In this document: in pieces, positions 9,311-18,360 of the stretch | Layout of the letters: each line of letters begins with the position of its first letter | Numbering within the stretch: the first letter of the stretch is position 1 | Assembly (NCBI GenBank): GCA_017617415.1 | Contig: JAFZWH010000146.1 | Location: forward strand, 1 to 49,005 | DNA from: Victivallales bacterium | GTDB lineage: Bacteria > Verrucomicrobiota > Lentisphaeria > Oligosphaerales > Oligosphaeraceae | DNA: 49,005 nucleotides | Direction of reading: 5' to 3' | Program-made: the position numbers and the translations under genes | The notes under the pieces: model-generated | The model's database searches: none | Told to the model about the DNA's origin: nothing | What the model saw: only the letters and a program-made list of their open reading frames with translations

Positions 9311-10381
9311 TCATTTCCCCACAAACTCACCAACCGCAATGGGCTGTGGATGTTCGACATAGATGGGTTCGCCATCCACGTCGCGAAGCATCAGGTTGCC
9401 GACGGGGAATTGCTTTTCGACCTCAGGAGAGATTTCATCATCCCGCCCCAGCGCCAACAGCAACTGATATTCCGAGACATTGAAGCCGGCGGAGGCAAAC
9501 ATGGAGCTGAAGGCGACATGGCGCAGATTGATTTCCGTGGCGACGGGATAGCCGTCCGTCTTGCATTTCATATCCACCACCACCAGACCGTTCATCACCT
9601 CGCCAGTCTGCTCGCAGAGGCGGGATATGACCTCCAGCGCCACTTTCCTGATGTTGTCATCGTTGAGGAGTCTCCCTTTGGAGGTGTTGCCCGTGATTCC
9701 AGAGACCGCCACCTTTGCCATGATGTATTCGATGCGCTCGGCCTGGCACATCTTGACCAGACGGCCATCCTTGAAGAGGCAGAAACACCCGTAATTGCTG
9801 CCGGGAAGAAACTCCGAGAGCTGGAAGTGGTCGATGCCCGTGTTGATCTGGCACCACGCCTTCAGGTCAGCGTGGGAAAATGCCTTGAAGGCACCCTTGG
9901 CGGAAGCGGTCCCCGCACCGCCATCCCGAATCCAGACCGGATAGCCAAGCGGATTCTCAAAGCCCTCCGACTGAATCGCGGCAGCGGCCGCACTGAAATG
10001 CTTGGGGACCAAATCCGTGGCCTGAAGCGCCGCGAAGACGCGCTCTTTGCTAATTGCCAGCTGCGCAAATTTAGGCGGCGGCAGCAGACACGGCACCCCA
10101 AGATCGCGCCGCGACCAAAAAACCACTTCAACCTCAGGGACCAGGATTGCCGCGTCAAACTTCTCTTTCGCGATGATCTCACGGGCAATCCGCTCGTACT
10201 CCGGCGAGGACACCGGCGGGACTTTATACAGGCGGTCAAATGCCTTTGCATAAACGCCATAAAGGAGGGTACAAGCATCCCAGCCGATGAACTCGCAGTC
10301 ACCAAAGACTTTGCTCATCTTGAGAGAGCGAAGCACGCTCCGTGCGGAGACCGCACAGGCACCGGTAATCAAAATCTTCAT
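9311..10381 (-). CDS. ATP-grasp ligase (carbamoyl-phosphate-synthase-large-chain-like)
   Basis: A 356-residue protein with an N-terminal Rossmann-like pre-ATP-grasp domain (MKILITGACAVSARSVLRSL), a central ATP-grasp fold and the metal-binding E-I-N in YPVATEINLRH near residue 285. ATP-grasp enzymes join a carboxylate to an amine or thiol through an acyl-phosphate. Relatives (PylC and CarB-like) occur in polysaccharide clusters with unknown acceptors. The ribosome site is good: AAGGAG five bases before ATG 10381. It lies between the dehydrogenase and the initiating sugar transferase. The 99 bases after it (9212-9310) hold no gene. The fold is confident; substrate unknown. Confidence 0.8.
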   Translation of the reverse strand: MKILITGACAVSARSVLRSLKMSKVFGDCEFIGWDACTLLYGVYAKAFDRLYKVPPVSSPEYERIAREIIAKEKFDAAILVPEVEVVFWSRRDLGVPCLLPPPKFAQLAISKERVFAALQATDLVPKHFSAAAAAIQSEGFENPLGYPVWIRDGGAGTASAKGAFKAFSHADLKAWCQINTGIDHFQLSEFLPGSNYGCFCLFKDGRLVKMCQAERIEYIMAKVAVSGITGNTSKGRLLNDDNIRKVALEVISRLCEQTGEVMNGLVVVDMKCKTDGYPVATEINLRHVAFSSMFASAGFNVSEYQLLLALGRDDEISPEVEKQFPVGNLMLRDVDGEPIYVEHPQPIAVGEFVGK

Positions 10382-10420
10382 TTCAACTCCTTGGCTTTAG
10401 CAATGTAGAAAGGCAAAGGC

Positions 10421-11038
10421 TCAATTGTATTTCCCCTGGCGTTCCAAATCAAGGTAATGCTCAACCTTGTCCGGGACATCGCCTTCGCGTTTGAGGACTT
10501 TATAGATGGTGAGGATAAAAATCTTCAGGTCAAAGAAAAAGGAGACATTTTCCGCATAAAAGGCGTCGCACTCCAGCCGGGCATCCCAATTCAGCAGATT
10601 TCGGCCATTGACCTGCGCCCATCCCGTGATACCAGGCCGAACCATGTGGCGGAGCTGCTCCCGCTCAGTGTAATAAGGAAGATACCTGGGCAGCAGCGGG
10701 CGCGGACCAATCAGCGACATGTCGCCTTTCAGGATGTTCAGCAATTGCGGCAGCTCGTCAATGGAGGTCGCACGAATGAACCGCCCGATTCGCGTGAGCC
10801 GTTGACGGTCCGGCAAAAGGTTGCCGTCCGCACCCCGCTCATCCGTCATCGACTTGAATTTGATGACCTTGAAGAGCTTCGCGCCTTTGCCAGGACGCTC
10901 CTGGAAGAAAAAGACCCCCGCGCCTTTGTTGGCAAAATGCAGCCAGACGGCGACGATCGCCAAAAGCCAGCCCAACAACAGGAGCGCAATCAACGCCAGC
11001 GTGAAATCAATGGCTCGTTTGAAGTAATGCGCGTACAC
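10421..11038 (-). CDS. Initiating phosphoglycosyl transferase (PglC/WcaJ-C type)
   Basis: Transfers a sugar-phosphate from a nucleotide sugar to undecaprenyl phosphate, starting the repeat unit at the inner membrane. The 205-residue protein matches the small monotopic PGT class: one re-entrant hydrophobic segment at about 10-33, the catalytic D94-E95 dyad in TSIDELPQL, then GDMSLIGPRPLL and RPGITGWAQVNGRN. The large multi-membrane N-terminal domain of WcaJ/WbaP is absent. The start is a GTG at 11038 (protein MYAHYFKRAIDF), 24 bases after the upstream gene; no strong ribosome site. Confidence 0.92.
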   Translation of the reverse strand: MYAHYFKRAIDFTLALIALLLLGWLLAIVAVWLHFANKGAGVFFFQERPGKGAKLFKVIKFKSMTDERGADGNLLPDRQRLTRIGRFIRATSIDELPQLLNILKGDMSLIGPRPLLPRYLPYYTEREQLRHMVRPGITGWAQVNGRNLLNWDARLECDAFYAENVSFFFDLKIFILTIYKVLKREGDVPDKVEHYLDLERQGKYN

Positions 11039-11062
11039 AGTCGACTAAGGGAAAACGGTGTT

Positions 11063-12061
11063 TTAAATGTAGTGTTCCAGGAGTTTCTTCAGACCACAGC
11101 CAGCGGGCATCTGCCAGACGCGTGCGCCCCAGTCATGGTTGCCTTCAATCAACAAGGGACCCTCTTTGGTGATGGCAACATCCCACCCGACGCTGCGATT
11201 GTCAGGATACTTGGCGGCCGCCTTCAGGCACATCTCCTTGACCTCTTGCCAGAACGGTATTTGAAAGCCAATCAGTTTCACACCGGAGACCGGATGCACC
11301 TCACAGAGAGGCTGAGTGATGTCAAATGAATAGCCCAAAGAATCCACCTTGCCAGAATCCACATCAACTTTGCAGGTGATTCCACCGGAAGAGAGATTGT
11401 CCGTGTTCTTCTCCAACCCCATTCGCAAACTGGCTCCAACCACTTCGACCGAGCCGTCTTCCAGACGCTGGGTGATGAAGCGGACAGTATTGAGGCTGTT
11501 TGGCGAAAGTTCTTGCAAGGCAGGATGCTGTTGTACAAACTCCTCCAGAATGTCGTAGTTCTTCTCACGCGCCTCAGTCCACACCCACTCCGGCGTGCGG
11601 CTGTCCCGCTTCAAAAAAACCACTTGGACATTTTTGCCCTGCCCACCAGTCGATCGTTTCAGGACGACCTTCTCCTCGTTTCCAAGAAAAGCGGCGACCT
11701 CCTCAATGGTCGCAGTTATCGGATTCATCATTTTCCGATGCATAAATTCCGCGAAAGCGCGGTCAAACTGGTTCTTGTCCGCAAGCATTTCACGTTTCCC
11801 TGGGGGATTCATCCGCTTTTGGAATTGATACATGAATCCCATCGAAGCATACTCCGCTCGCTGCGTCGCGTTCTTTCCAGCAAAGTCATAGTAGAAATAC
11901 TCGTGGAAAGAGATGCCATACTTAAGCGCACAACCAACCACGTCCCAGAAGAGCCGCCAAGAACCAATCGGCCATTTCCGCAAGGTGAAGGAAAAATGCC
12001 TCTTCAGCCGCCCCCAATCGCTTGTCTTAAGGAAGTATAAAAAATATAGCGCGTTCATCAT
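11063..12061 (-). CDS. Sugar-transfer-associated ATP-grasp protein (first of three)
   Basis: A 332-residue member of the ATP-grasp family found with sugar transferases (ATPgrasp_ST type). Visible features are the nucleotide-binding VVLKRSTGGQGKNVQVV, SLNTVRFITQ, the glycine turn NLSSGGITCKVD, LIGFQIPFWQE and the C-terminal metal ligands E and N in LLIEGNHDWGARVWQ. Such enzymes probably attach a carboxylic acid or amino compound to a polymer or carrier; the substrate is unknown. ATG 12061 is preferred over a TTG at 12070. The gene sits directly before the initiating sugar transferase and 57 bases after a second ATP-grasp gene, which it resembles in motif order. Confidence 0.82.
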   Translation of the reverse strand: MMNALYFLYFLKTSDWGRLKRHFSFTLRKWPIGSWRLFWDVVGCALKYGISFHEYFYYDFAGKNATQRAEYASMGFMYQFQKRMNPPGKREMLADKNQFDRAFAEFMHRKMMNPITATIEEVAAFLGNEEKVVLKRSTGGQGKNVQVVFLKRDSRTPEWVWTEAREKNYDILEEFVQQHPALQELSPNSLNTVRFITQRLEDGSVEVVGASLRMGLEKNTDNLSSGGITCKVDVDSGKVDSLGYSFDITQPLCEVHPVSGVKLIGFQIPFWQEVKEMCLKAAAKYPDNRSVGWDVAITKEGPLLIEGNHDWGARVWQMPAGCGLKKLLEHYI

Positions 12062-12118
12062 GGTAGTCAAAGGAAGATGAATTCTAGACGACTCGTCGAA
12101 AACTCATATTGAAGTTCT

Positions 12119-13168
12119 TTACATTGCCAAGATGCTCTCCAGTTCTCCGCGGAAACCCTTTTGCTCGGGAATCTGGAAAACAAACTGGGCACGAGTATTT
12201 GCCTCCACCACAACCCATCCATCGGCCGACAAGGCCAAATCCCACCCCGTATAACGATTTTCTGGCACCACCATAGCCAATTCCCTGGCCAAGTCAAGCG
12301 CCTCCTGCCAATGCGGAATCTGAAAGCCTATAAGCTTAACCTTGGTGTCTGGGTGGCTGACATAGCTCTGTCCCAATTCATCAACCGCTTTGGTAACAAC
12401 TCCAGTCTGAAAATCAACACTGGTGAAAATCCCTCCCGCACCCGCATTATCGACCAAAGAATCGCCTCGTCCCATGCGCAGATATGGCTTAAACACCTTG
12501 ACTTCCTCACCACACCGAAAGGTATGGACGCGCAAGGTATTCACCGACTGCGGATGGAGACAGGCCAATGCTTCCACTTGCCGAATGACCTCCTCAAGGA
12601 CACACCCCTGTGGATATTCCGACAAGAATTCTTGTAACTGGAGCTTCTTGGATGCCAAACTGTCAGAAAGACAAACCTTTTTTACCCCTTTCCCTAACGT
12701 GGAAACCACAGGCTTTACAATATACTCCGAATGCGCTAATGAGGGTAAGACTTTTTCCACGTCATCCAACGTTTCCAACAACTGAACCTGTCGTTTATAA
12801 TACTTTCTAAATGTATTGTAGGTCATCCATTTATTGTCAAAAATATGCTGGCTACTCCTGGCATTGACCTGGTCACACAAAATATTCTTTTCATACTCCG
12901 GGACAAACGACCTTCGCGCTTCGGGATCCAGCTCGTCAAAGTGATACAAAAAGAATTCGTCAAAATCCCATCGATATTGCACCATGGCATGCCGCATCCC
13001 CTTCAAGAATTTTTCCTCTTCGGAGTTTTCAAGCGGACGCCTCACAAATTTCCGCAAGACGCGTTTCGCGGCTTTCCTTCTGCTCAGAAAGCGAAGCAAA
13101 AAGAAAAGCCTGCTTTTCCCCAAGAAGGAATTCCGAATCCACTGGTGTAGTTTTGAATTGATGGCCAT
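12119..13168 (-). CDS. Sugar-transfer-associated ATP-grasp protein (second of three)
   Basis: A 349-residue protein of the same ATP-grasp family as the next gene. Shared landmarks are EYIVKPVVSTLGKGVKKV, SVNTLRVHTFR, SLVDNAGAGGIFTSVD, LIGFQIPHWQEAL and the metal-binding VVVEANTRAQFVFQ. The N-terminal 55 residues are very basic and helical (SRRKAAKRVLRKFVRR), suggesting contact with membrane or nucleic acid. By eye it is more AT-rich than most neighbours, which may mean a separate origin. Substrate unknown; a ligase role is inferred from fold and company. Confidence 0.8.
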   Translation of the reverse strand: MAINSKLHQWIRNSFLGKSRLFFLLRFLSRRKAAKRVLRKFVRRPLENSEEEKFLKGMRHAMVQYRWDFDEFFLYHFDELDPEARRSFVPEYEKNILCDQVNARSSQHIFDNKWMTYNTFRKYYKRQVQLLETLDDVEKVLPSLAHSEYIVKPVVSTLGKGVKKVCLSDSLASKKLQLQEFLSEYPQGCVLEEVIRQVEALACLHPQSVNTLRVHTFRCGEEVKVFKPYLRMGRGDSLVDNAGAGGIFTSVDFQTGVVTKAVDELGQSYVSHPDTKVKLIGFQIPHWQEALDLARELAMVVPENRYTGWDLALSADGWVVVEANTRAQFVFQIPEQKGFRGELESILAM

Positions 13169-13237
13169 GGGATTGCCCCGAAAATGCTATTTGACTGGGT
13201 ACGAAACCATTGTGTTTTGGGCAAGAGGGAAAGAAAG

Positions 13238-14362
13238 TCACAGGATTTCGTCCGCCATTCGGGAACTATCCATGAATTCGACTTCAGGCCAGCGTTTGAC
13301 GATTTCCTGCAAAACCGTCTTGAGTTTCGTCAGACTTTCGTCCCGATGCGCCTTGTCAATTCCACCGGTGAAATTCACCCGATGCGTGCTGATGATGGCC
13401 GGGGCGTGCATGGTGAAGGCCGCTTCGACGCTTGCCAGACAAAGCGGCACCGCGTTGGAATTGGCGGAACAGTCATCCAAAAACGGCTCAAAGACGCAAT
13501 TTCGGATAAGATACTTCATCCCGATGGAGTCGACTTTGCCATTCCAATAAAAATGCCGTTCCCATTTCCCATTGCCCAATGGACTAGCCATCCTAAGTGA
13601 GGCATCGACATAACGAATGCCACACTCATACAGAGTCGGCATAAGTACAAGAGAGTGCGCACCATTCCCTGGCGTGAACTGCTTAGGACAATAGCCCAAA
13701 GTGTCCTGGAAAATCTTGATGCCGTCACGGATATAGTCCTTCAACGGCTCATTGTCTTCCGGTCTCTCGATGTTGAACACCGCCCCCAAATACGGGCGTC
13801 TCTCATCACCGTCAAGGGAGTTTAGGCAAACGCATTCGTGGTCAAAGGCAAGCCGTGTCGATTTATGGTTTTCCTGCAAGGCCCGCATAAACCTTCTGAC
13901 GCAGAGGTGCTCCGTGCCGTGGTATTCTGGGTGGAAGATGTTCTCGGAAATGCCTTGTTTCCACAGTTCGTATGCACCGTCATACGCCTTCCCCAAACGC
14001 CGAAAGGTATCCACAAAAGTCTCGCGGTGGTATTCGGTGAAATTGCTCTCGCGGATTTTCTCAAAATTAGGATTGGCGACATTGGCAAACGGAGTCACGC
14101 AGGCAGGATGTCCGAATTGGTCCTTCACCGAGCAAAGCACCTCGAACATCAACTGCAAATCCTCAGAGGTGCACAGAGTATCCCAATTAGAATAACGGCT
14201 GGACGACATTGGGAAGCCTAGTGTGCGGAGAGTTTCTCTGGCCTGAACGTCCCTCACACGGATGCTACCGAAGTCATCAATGTGGATGGCCACTATTTTC
14301 CGGCGGGTCTTTTTCCCAAAGAGATTCTTAAGGTAAAGCTTGCTGTTCTGGAACATCGTCAT
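13238..14362 (-). CDS. NodB-like polysaccharide deacetylase paralogue
   Basis: A 374-residue protein resembling the polysaccharide (de)acetylase type seen in capsule loci. Conserved features are the acid pair D29-D30 in IHIDDFGSIR, a histidine cluster HPEYHGTEHL (144-153) and a late STHRVNFTGG. Acid pair plus histidines would suit a metal-dependent carbohydrate esterase fold, but the classical NodB HxxxxH spacing is not evident, so activity is inferred. It is paralogous to the gene at 19302-20465. The start ATG overlaps the stop of the preceding glycosyltransferase by four bases (ATGA), indicating translational coupling. Confidence 0.65.
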   Translation of the reverse strand: MTMFQNSKLYLKNLFGKKTRRKIVAIHIDDFGSIRVRDVQARETLRTLGFPMSSSRYSNWDTLCTSEDLQLMFEVLCSVKDQFGHPACVTPFANVANPNFEKIRESNFTEYHRETFVDTFRRLGKAYDGAYELWKQGISENIFHPEYHGTEHLCVRRFMRALQENHKSTRLAFDHECVCLNSLDGDERRPYLGAVFNIERPEDNEPLKDYIRDGIKIFQDTLGYCPKQFTPGNGAHSLVLMPTLYECGIRYVDASLRMASPLGNGKWERHFYWNGKVDSIGMKYLIRNCVFEPFLDDCSANSNAVPLCLASVEAAFTMHAPAIISTHRVNFTGGIDKAHRDESLTKLKTVLQEIVKRWPEVEFMDSSRMADEIL

Positions 14363-15501
14363 GCGTCAATCAGAAACTTCTTGGCATTCGCAGGGGTAAA
14401 ATGATACGACATCTGGCGAGCATTCGCTTTCAGCCGAGAACAATACCCGCCATCACCCGCCAATTTGCAGAGAAAATCCGCCATCGCGGGCACCTCGTCC
14501 TTCCGGAAACAGTGTCCCAAGTCATTCTCGGAAACCAGACGCCCCAATTCCGAAGAGGGCTCCGCCAGGCAAAGCAGAACCGCTCCCACGGACATATATG
14601 CATTCACCTTACTTGGAATCGACAGGCCAGTCTGCTCCGAAGCAGTAGTGACCACCCCGACGTCCGCCGCCCCCATCGAATACGGCAGGACGCTATTGTC
14701 CTGATAAGGCAGAACCAGGCAATTCTGCAGCCCGTACTCGGCAATCTTTTGCACGACCAGTTTCTTTTTTCCGCCGTCGCCAATGAAGAGGAAGTGGAAT
14801 CGTTCGTCATCACGCATTTTCGCGGCGACCTCAACCATCACTTCAATGTCATGGGTCAGCCCCATATTGCCGGAATACAGCACAATGAACTTGTCTTCAA
14901 GCTGATACTTTTTCAAAAAAGGATTGTTCGCTTTGGGCACCGGAACCATACGCTCATTATGTGACCAGTTATAGACGACACTTATTTTTTCCTCCTCGAC
15001 ATATTGCGCCACCACCTTTTTCATTTCTTCGCTGATGGTAAACACGCGCCGCGCAGCAGCGAAGACCCGTTGGTTTCGTCTGGTCCACAATTTTGCCAGA
15101 AAGGAATTCCTGCTCAAAAAGTGCTGATGAATCAAGGTGTCGGGATAGATGTCGTAGATGAGGAGGTAATATGGATGCCGCGAAAAAAGCGGCACAAACG
15201 TGTTGAAAGGCGGATTGGTCACTAAAAACAATTCGGTGTCCCGGCTGCGAAACCAGCACACCAAAAGCAAATGCAGATATGCGACAAGCCAAGTCGCCAA
15301 TCGCAAAAAGGCATTCTTGTTGTTGTAACGGATGGTTTTGATGACCCTGACGCTGGGATTGGGAACCGAAGGACGAATGTTGATTTGGCCGGCAAAGAGT
15401 TCCACCCGGTCGAATTTCCCACTCGACTCATACGCGTTGACGATGTCAATCATCAGACTGCCAGAGCACTGATTGGCAAAGAGAATCTTGCGTTTCATCA
15501 T
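14359..15501 (-). CDS. GT4 glycosyltransferase (WbuB-like)
   Basis: A GT-B fold transferase of 380 residues. YNWSHNERMVPV, VLYSGNMGLTHDIE, FLFIGDGGKKK and GLSIPSKVNAYMSVG are typical of the WbuB branch of GT4. A hydrophobic N-terminal helix at about 68-88 (LATWLVAYLHLLLVCWF) and LLIYDIYPDTLI suggest membrane contact. It adds one sugar to the lipid-linked repeat on the cytoplasmic side. Two adjacent ATGs exist: 15501 overlaps the upstream stop (ATGA), and 15498 has AGGA at better spacing. Donor and acceptor cannot be read from sequence. Confidence 0.9.
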   Translation of the reverse strand: MMKRKILFANQCSGSLMIDIVNAYESSGKFDRVELFAGQINIRPSVPNPSVRVIKTIRYNNKNAFLRLATWLVAYLHLLLVCWFRSRDTELFLVTNPPFNTFVPLFSRHPYYLLIYDIYPDTLIHQHFLSRNSFLAKLWTRRNQRVFAAARRVFTISEEMKKVVAQYVEEEKISVVYNWSHNERMVPVPKANNPFLKKYQLEDKFIVLYSGNMGLTHDIEVMVEVAAKMRDDERFHFLFIGDGGKKKLVVQKIAEYGLQNCLVLPYQDNSVLPYSMGAADVGVVTTASEQTGLSIPSKVNAYMSVGAVLLCLAEPSSELGRLVSENDLGHCFRKDEVPAMADFLCKLAGDGGYCSRLKANARQMSYHFTPANAKKFLIDA

Positions 15502-16625
15502 TTTCCTGATTTGGCGAGGTTTTCGCAGAGCCGCAAGATTCCCTGCACACGGTCCAGGGAAGTTCCGAACTGCGTGAGCAGCTGTGTTCCCTTGGCGACC
15601 AGACTCTCCTGCAATGACTGGTCATTCGCCAAGGCAATCAGCTTGTCGGCAATCTCATTGGCATCGACAGGATTATAGTAGATTGCCGCGTCCTTGCAGA
15701 CGCAGTGCGCGAAGCCCATGTCCGAAGTGAGGATTGGCTTGCGCATCACCATCGCCTCCGCGTAGGAGGCGGAAAAGCATTCCAGCAGCGTGGGAAGGAA
15801 CATGAAATCGCATTCTTGGTAAAGCGACGGCCCCTCCCTGGAGGGGACGAAACCGACATTCAGGATGCTCGCCCGATAGCCCTCGCCAAACAACCGCTCA
15901 TAGTATTCCGCCGGCAACGTCACCACAAACTTGAAATTCTCGTGTCCACGCGATTTCAGGACATCAACCACTTTCCGAATGATGCCCAGATTCTTGTGCG
16001 GATAGTAGGCGGAAATGGTCAGACAGCGCAATTCGCCAGGTTGACGCGGCGGCAATTTCGCAGGGAACTCCTCGATGTTCCGATAAGAGACACTGTAGGT
16101 GTTGGGAACCGTATAGACCTTGTCGCACCCGATGTATTTCCGCAGACGCTCATTGACATCGTCGGTCTGCACGAAAAAAGCGGTTCCCTCGCGGCGAAAA
16201 CGCAGCCGATGAACCGTCTGTCGCAGGAACCTCCGAATTTGGGCGGCAAAGGTGATGGTCTTGAAATACGGCGACTCGCGATAGATATGGTGGGGAAGAT
16301 TGAAGCCCATTAGACATGGCGCCTTTGATTTCCAGTACATCGGCCCGGAAGTGCATAATACACAATCGGGATGAACCGTGCGCTCAAGATGATTGAAAAA
16401 AGCGCGGTTCAAGAACAGGTTCAGCGTCCGGTTGCCGCAGCGATACGGCAAATCGTAGAAGCGCATGTATTCAGGAAAATCAATGCCCTGAAGCTGCTGC
16501 TTGACCTCCTTGCTGAGGACAATGTGGTATTCGTGTTCCGGAAACTTCACCAGTTCGCGCAGGATGGAGACCACCCCCTGCAGCGACCCGCCCTTGAATT
16601 GAATGGCCATCACCAGAAGTCTCAT
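15498..16625 (-). CDS. GT4-family glycosyltransferase
   Basis: A 375-residue GT-B protein. The C-terminal half carries LTISAYYPHKNLGIIRKVVDVL and the nucleotide-sugar EX7E motif as E-C-F-S-A-S-Y-A-E (within LLECFSASYAEAMVMRKPIL), the hallmark of retaining GT4 enzymes. ATG 16625 is used; a TTG at 16631 would overlap the previous stop. The gene starts two bases after the stop of the upstream glycosyltransferase and overlaps the next by four. It presumably adds one residue of the repeat unit; the sugar is unknown. Confidence 0.88.
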   Translation of the reverse strand: MRLLVMAIQFKGGSLQGVVSILRELVKFPEHEYHIVLSKEVKQQLQGIDFPEYMRFYDLPYRCGNRTLNLFLNRAFFNHLERTVHPDCVLCTSGPMYWKSKAPCLMGFNLPHHIYRESPYFKTITFAAQIRRFLRQTVHRLRFRREGTAFFVQTDDVNERLRKYIGCDKVYTVPNTYSVSYRNIEEFPAKLPPRQPGELRCLTISAYYPHKNLGIIRKVVDVLKSRGHENFKFVVTLPAEYYERLFGEGYRASILNVGFVPSREGPSLYQECDFMFLPTLLECFSASYAEAMVMRKPILTSDMGFAHCVCKDAAIYYNPVDANEIADKLIALANDQSLQESLVAKGTQLLTQFGTSLDRVQGILRLCENLAKSGK

Positions 16626-16627
16626 TG

Positions 16628-17713
16628 TCAATGACTCCGAGTTTGAGTGATAAACTGATAGAACTTCTCCACGATGCGCTCTACGCCGAACGCCCGGATA
16701 TCCTCCCGCGCCCGTCTTCCAAACTGCTCCCGCCGCTCCGGCGAGTCCATCAGCTCAAGCAGGCGTCGCTGGAAAAGCGCGTCATCGAAGACGGGAACCA
16801 GATAGCCGTTCACCCCATCCGAAATCATCTCAGATGGTCCTGCCACGCAGTCATACGAAATGACTGGCAGTCCCGCCGACATCGCCTCGCCGACCGCGTT
16901 CGGGAACCCCTCGCTGGAAGAGGTGAAGGCGAAAATGCTGGCGCGTCGCAGATACGACTCCACATCCTTCTGCGTGCCTGCCAGCTCGATGTTCGAGGGA
17001 TTGCCCAATCCCACGAGTATTTTTTGCAATTCGGCCATCAGGTTCTGGTTCTGGGCGTCGCCGCCGACGATCACCAGCCTCCAGTCAGGGCGGTTCAACT
17101 CGTGGAAAAGCCGAATCAACCGGTCATAGTGCTTGGTGCGAATAAGCCGACCGACCGAGAGGACTATGTTTTCCCGGAAGACATTCGTGTCTTCTGGAAT
17201 CTCTCGAATCGGATTACCAATGGTGGCATAGTTATTCTGGCGGAACAGCTTGCCACAGATTTCCTTGGCCTTGCTGGTCTGGGCGATGACGCCGGCGGCG
17301 CGGGGATAGAGCCAAACGCGAAGATGCTTCTGAAGCCAGCCCATGTTCTTGACCGGCGAACTGCGGTCAGAGACGTAAACGGGCGTCTGAAGTCCCCAAG
17401 TCGACAACAGCACCAGATTGTTCCAATAGTTGCCGAAACTCAGCACGGTGTCAGGCCTCAGTGTCTTGATTTCATGGCGCAGATAACCGATGGTCTTCAG
17501 CGTACACCAAGTGCGATGACGCCTCGTAAAGGGAAATGGCGGACGATGCACCACCGCGCGCTCATCCAGCTCGTAGAAGCAGTCGCGCTTGATGCCGTAC
17601 AGAATGACATGTACCTCGGCGCCGTAAACGCGGATGAAACCATTAACGAGTTCGCTCATCACTCGTTCCATTCCGCCAGCCTGAAGCGAATGTATGCAGC
17701 AGCAGATGCGCAT
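16628..17713 (-). CDS. GT4-family glycosyltransferase
   Basis: A 361-residue retaining GT4 enzyme with an N-terminal acceptor domain starting MRICCCIHSLQAGGMERVM, donor-domain strand IVLSVGRLIRTKHYDRLI, GGDAQNQNL, and a textbook EX7E in SEGFPNAVGEAMSAGLPVIS. The motif set resembles galactosyl- or GlcNAc-transferases of capsule clusters. It begins three bases after the acyltransferase stop (TAG) and is followed two bases later by another glycosyltransferase, so it lies in a tight operon. Confidence 0.92.
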   Translation of the reverse strand: MRICCCIHSLQAGGMERVMSELVNGFIRVYGAEVHVILYGIKRDCFYELDERAVVHRPPFPFTRRHRTWCTLKTIGYLRHEIKTLRPDTVLSFGNYWNNLVLLSTWGLQTPVYVSDRSSPVKNMGWLQKHLRVWLYPRAAGVIAQTSKAKEICGKLFRQNNYATIGNPIREIPEDTNVFRENIVLSVGRLIRTKHYDRLIRLFHELNRPDWRLVIVGGDAQNQNLMAELQKILVGLGNPSNIELAGTQKDVESYLRRASIFAFTSSSEGFPNAVGEAMSAGLPVISYDCVAGPSEMISDGVNGYLVPVFDDALFQRRLLELMDSPERREQFGRRAREDIRAFGVERIVEKFYQFITQTRSH

Positions 17714-17716
17714 TGG

Positions 17717-18307
17717 CTAACGTTCCACCTTCTTCCCTGCCTGCTTGATGATGGCAGCGGGCACCCCACTGACCACGCAGTTGTCAGGAACATCCTTGAT
17801 GACCACTGAGTTTGGGGCAACGATGACATGGTTGCCGATGGTGATTTTTCCATAGACTTTGCAGCCCATCGTCAGGGCACAGTAGTCGCCAATGGTCGGA
17901 CGGTCATCACTGCTGTGGTTGTTGCCGACCACCACACCGACATTGGCCCCGCAGTAGTTCCCGATGGAGTTGGCGTTGATGATGATGCCTCCGCCGACAA
18001 TGTGCGGCAGCCGGAAACCATAGCCGACCATGTTGGGGCCAATTATCACATTGTACTTCTCCTCCAGGCGATGATAGCGGTATTGACGCCAGACATAGAC
18101 GAGCTTTCCCGGCAGACCACGCTTCCGCAGGACATTCTTCGCATACTCCAGCTTACGCAACGCCTTCAGCAACTGGAACGCCTTCCAGTCATCACTGCCG
18201 TAAAGCCATTTGCCGAAACTTTTCCAGAAGCCAAGACGATAGGCGCCAAGATTGCGCTTCTTGTCCTCACGGAGGTAATGTTGCAAGTCTTCTTTGGAAA
18301 GAATCAT
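17717..18307 (-). CDS. Hexapeptide-repeat acyltransferase (serine O-acetyltransferase-like)
   Basis: A left-handed beta-helix protein of 196 residues from ATG 18307. The helical N-terminal region (LSKEDLQHYLREDKKRNLG) resembles the SAT leader; the C-terminal half shows hexapeptide turns: IVGGGIIINANSIGNYCGANVGVVVG, then TIGDYCALTMGCKVYGKITIGNHVIVAPNSVV. The catalytic histidine is likely in LPHIVGGG or NNHSSDDRP. In this setting it probably O- or N-acetylates a sugar of the repeat rather than serine. An open frame continues upstream to 18439 but would overlap the previous gene by 79 bases, so the internal ATG is preferred. Confidence 0.8.
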   Translation of the reverse strand: MILSKEDLQHYLREDKKRNLGAYRLGFWKSFGKWLYGSDDWKAFQLLKALRKLEYAKNVLRKRGLPGKLVYVWRQYRYHRLEEKYNVIIGPNMVGYGFRLPHIVGGGIIINANSIGNYCGANVGVVVGNNHSSDDRPTIGDYCALTMGCKVYGKITIGNHVIVAPNSVVIKDVPDNCVVSGVPAAIIKQAGKKVER

Positions 18308-18360
18308 ATCCACACATTTAAAAAGTTCTGTAGGTTCGCCAGAACGAGCGACCTCACCAG

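Noticed and set aside
7820-10408. Plus-strand open frame of 862 codons
   Set aside because: It runs antisense across the UDP-sugar dehydrogenase and an ATP-grasp gene, both with clear catalytic motifs on the minus strand.
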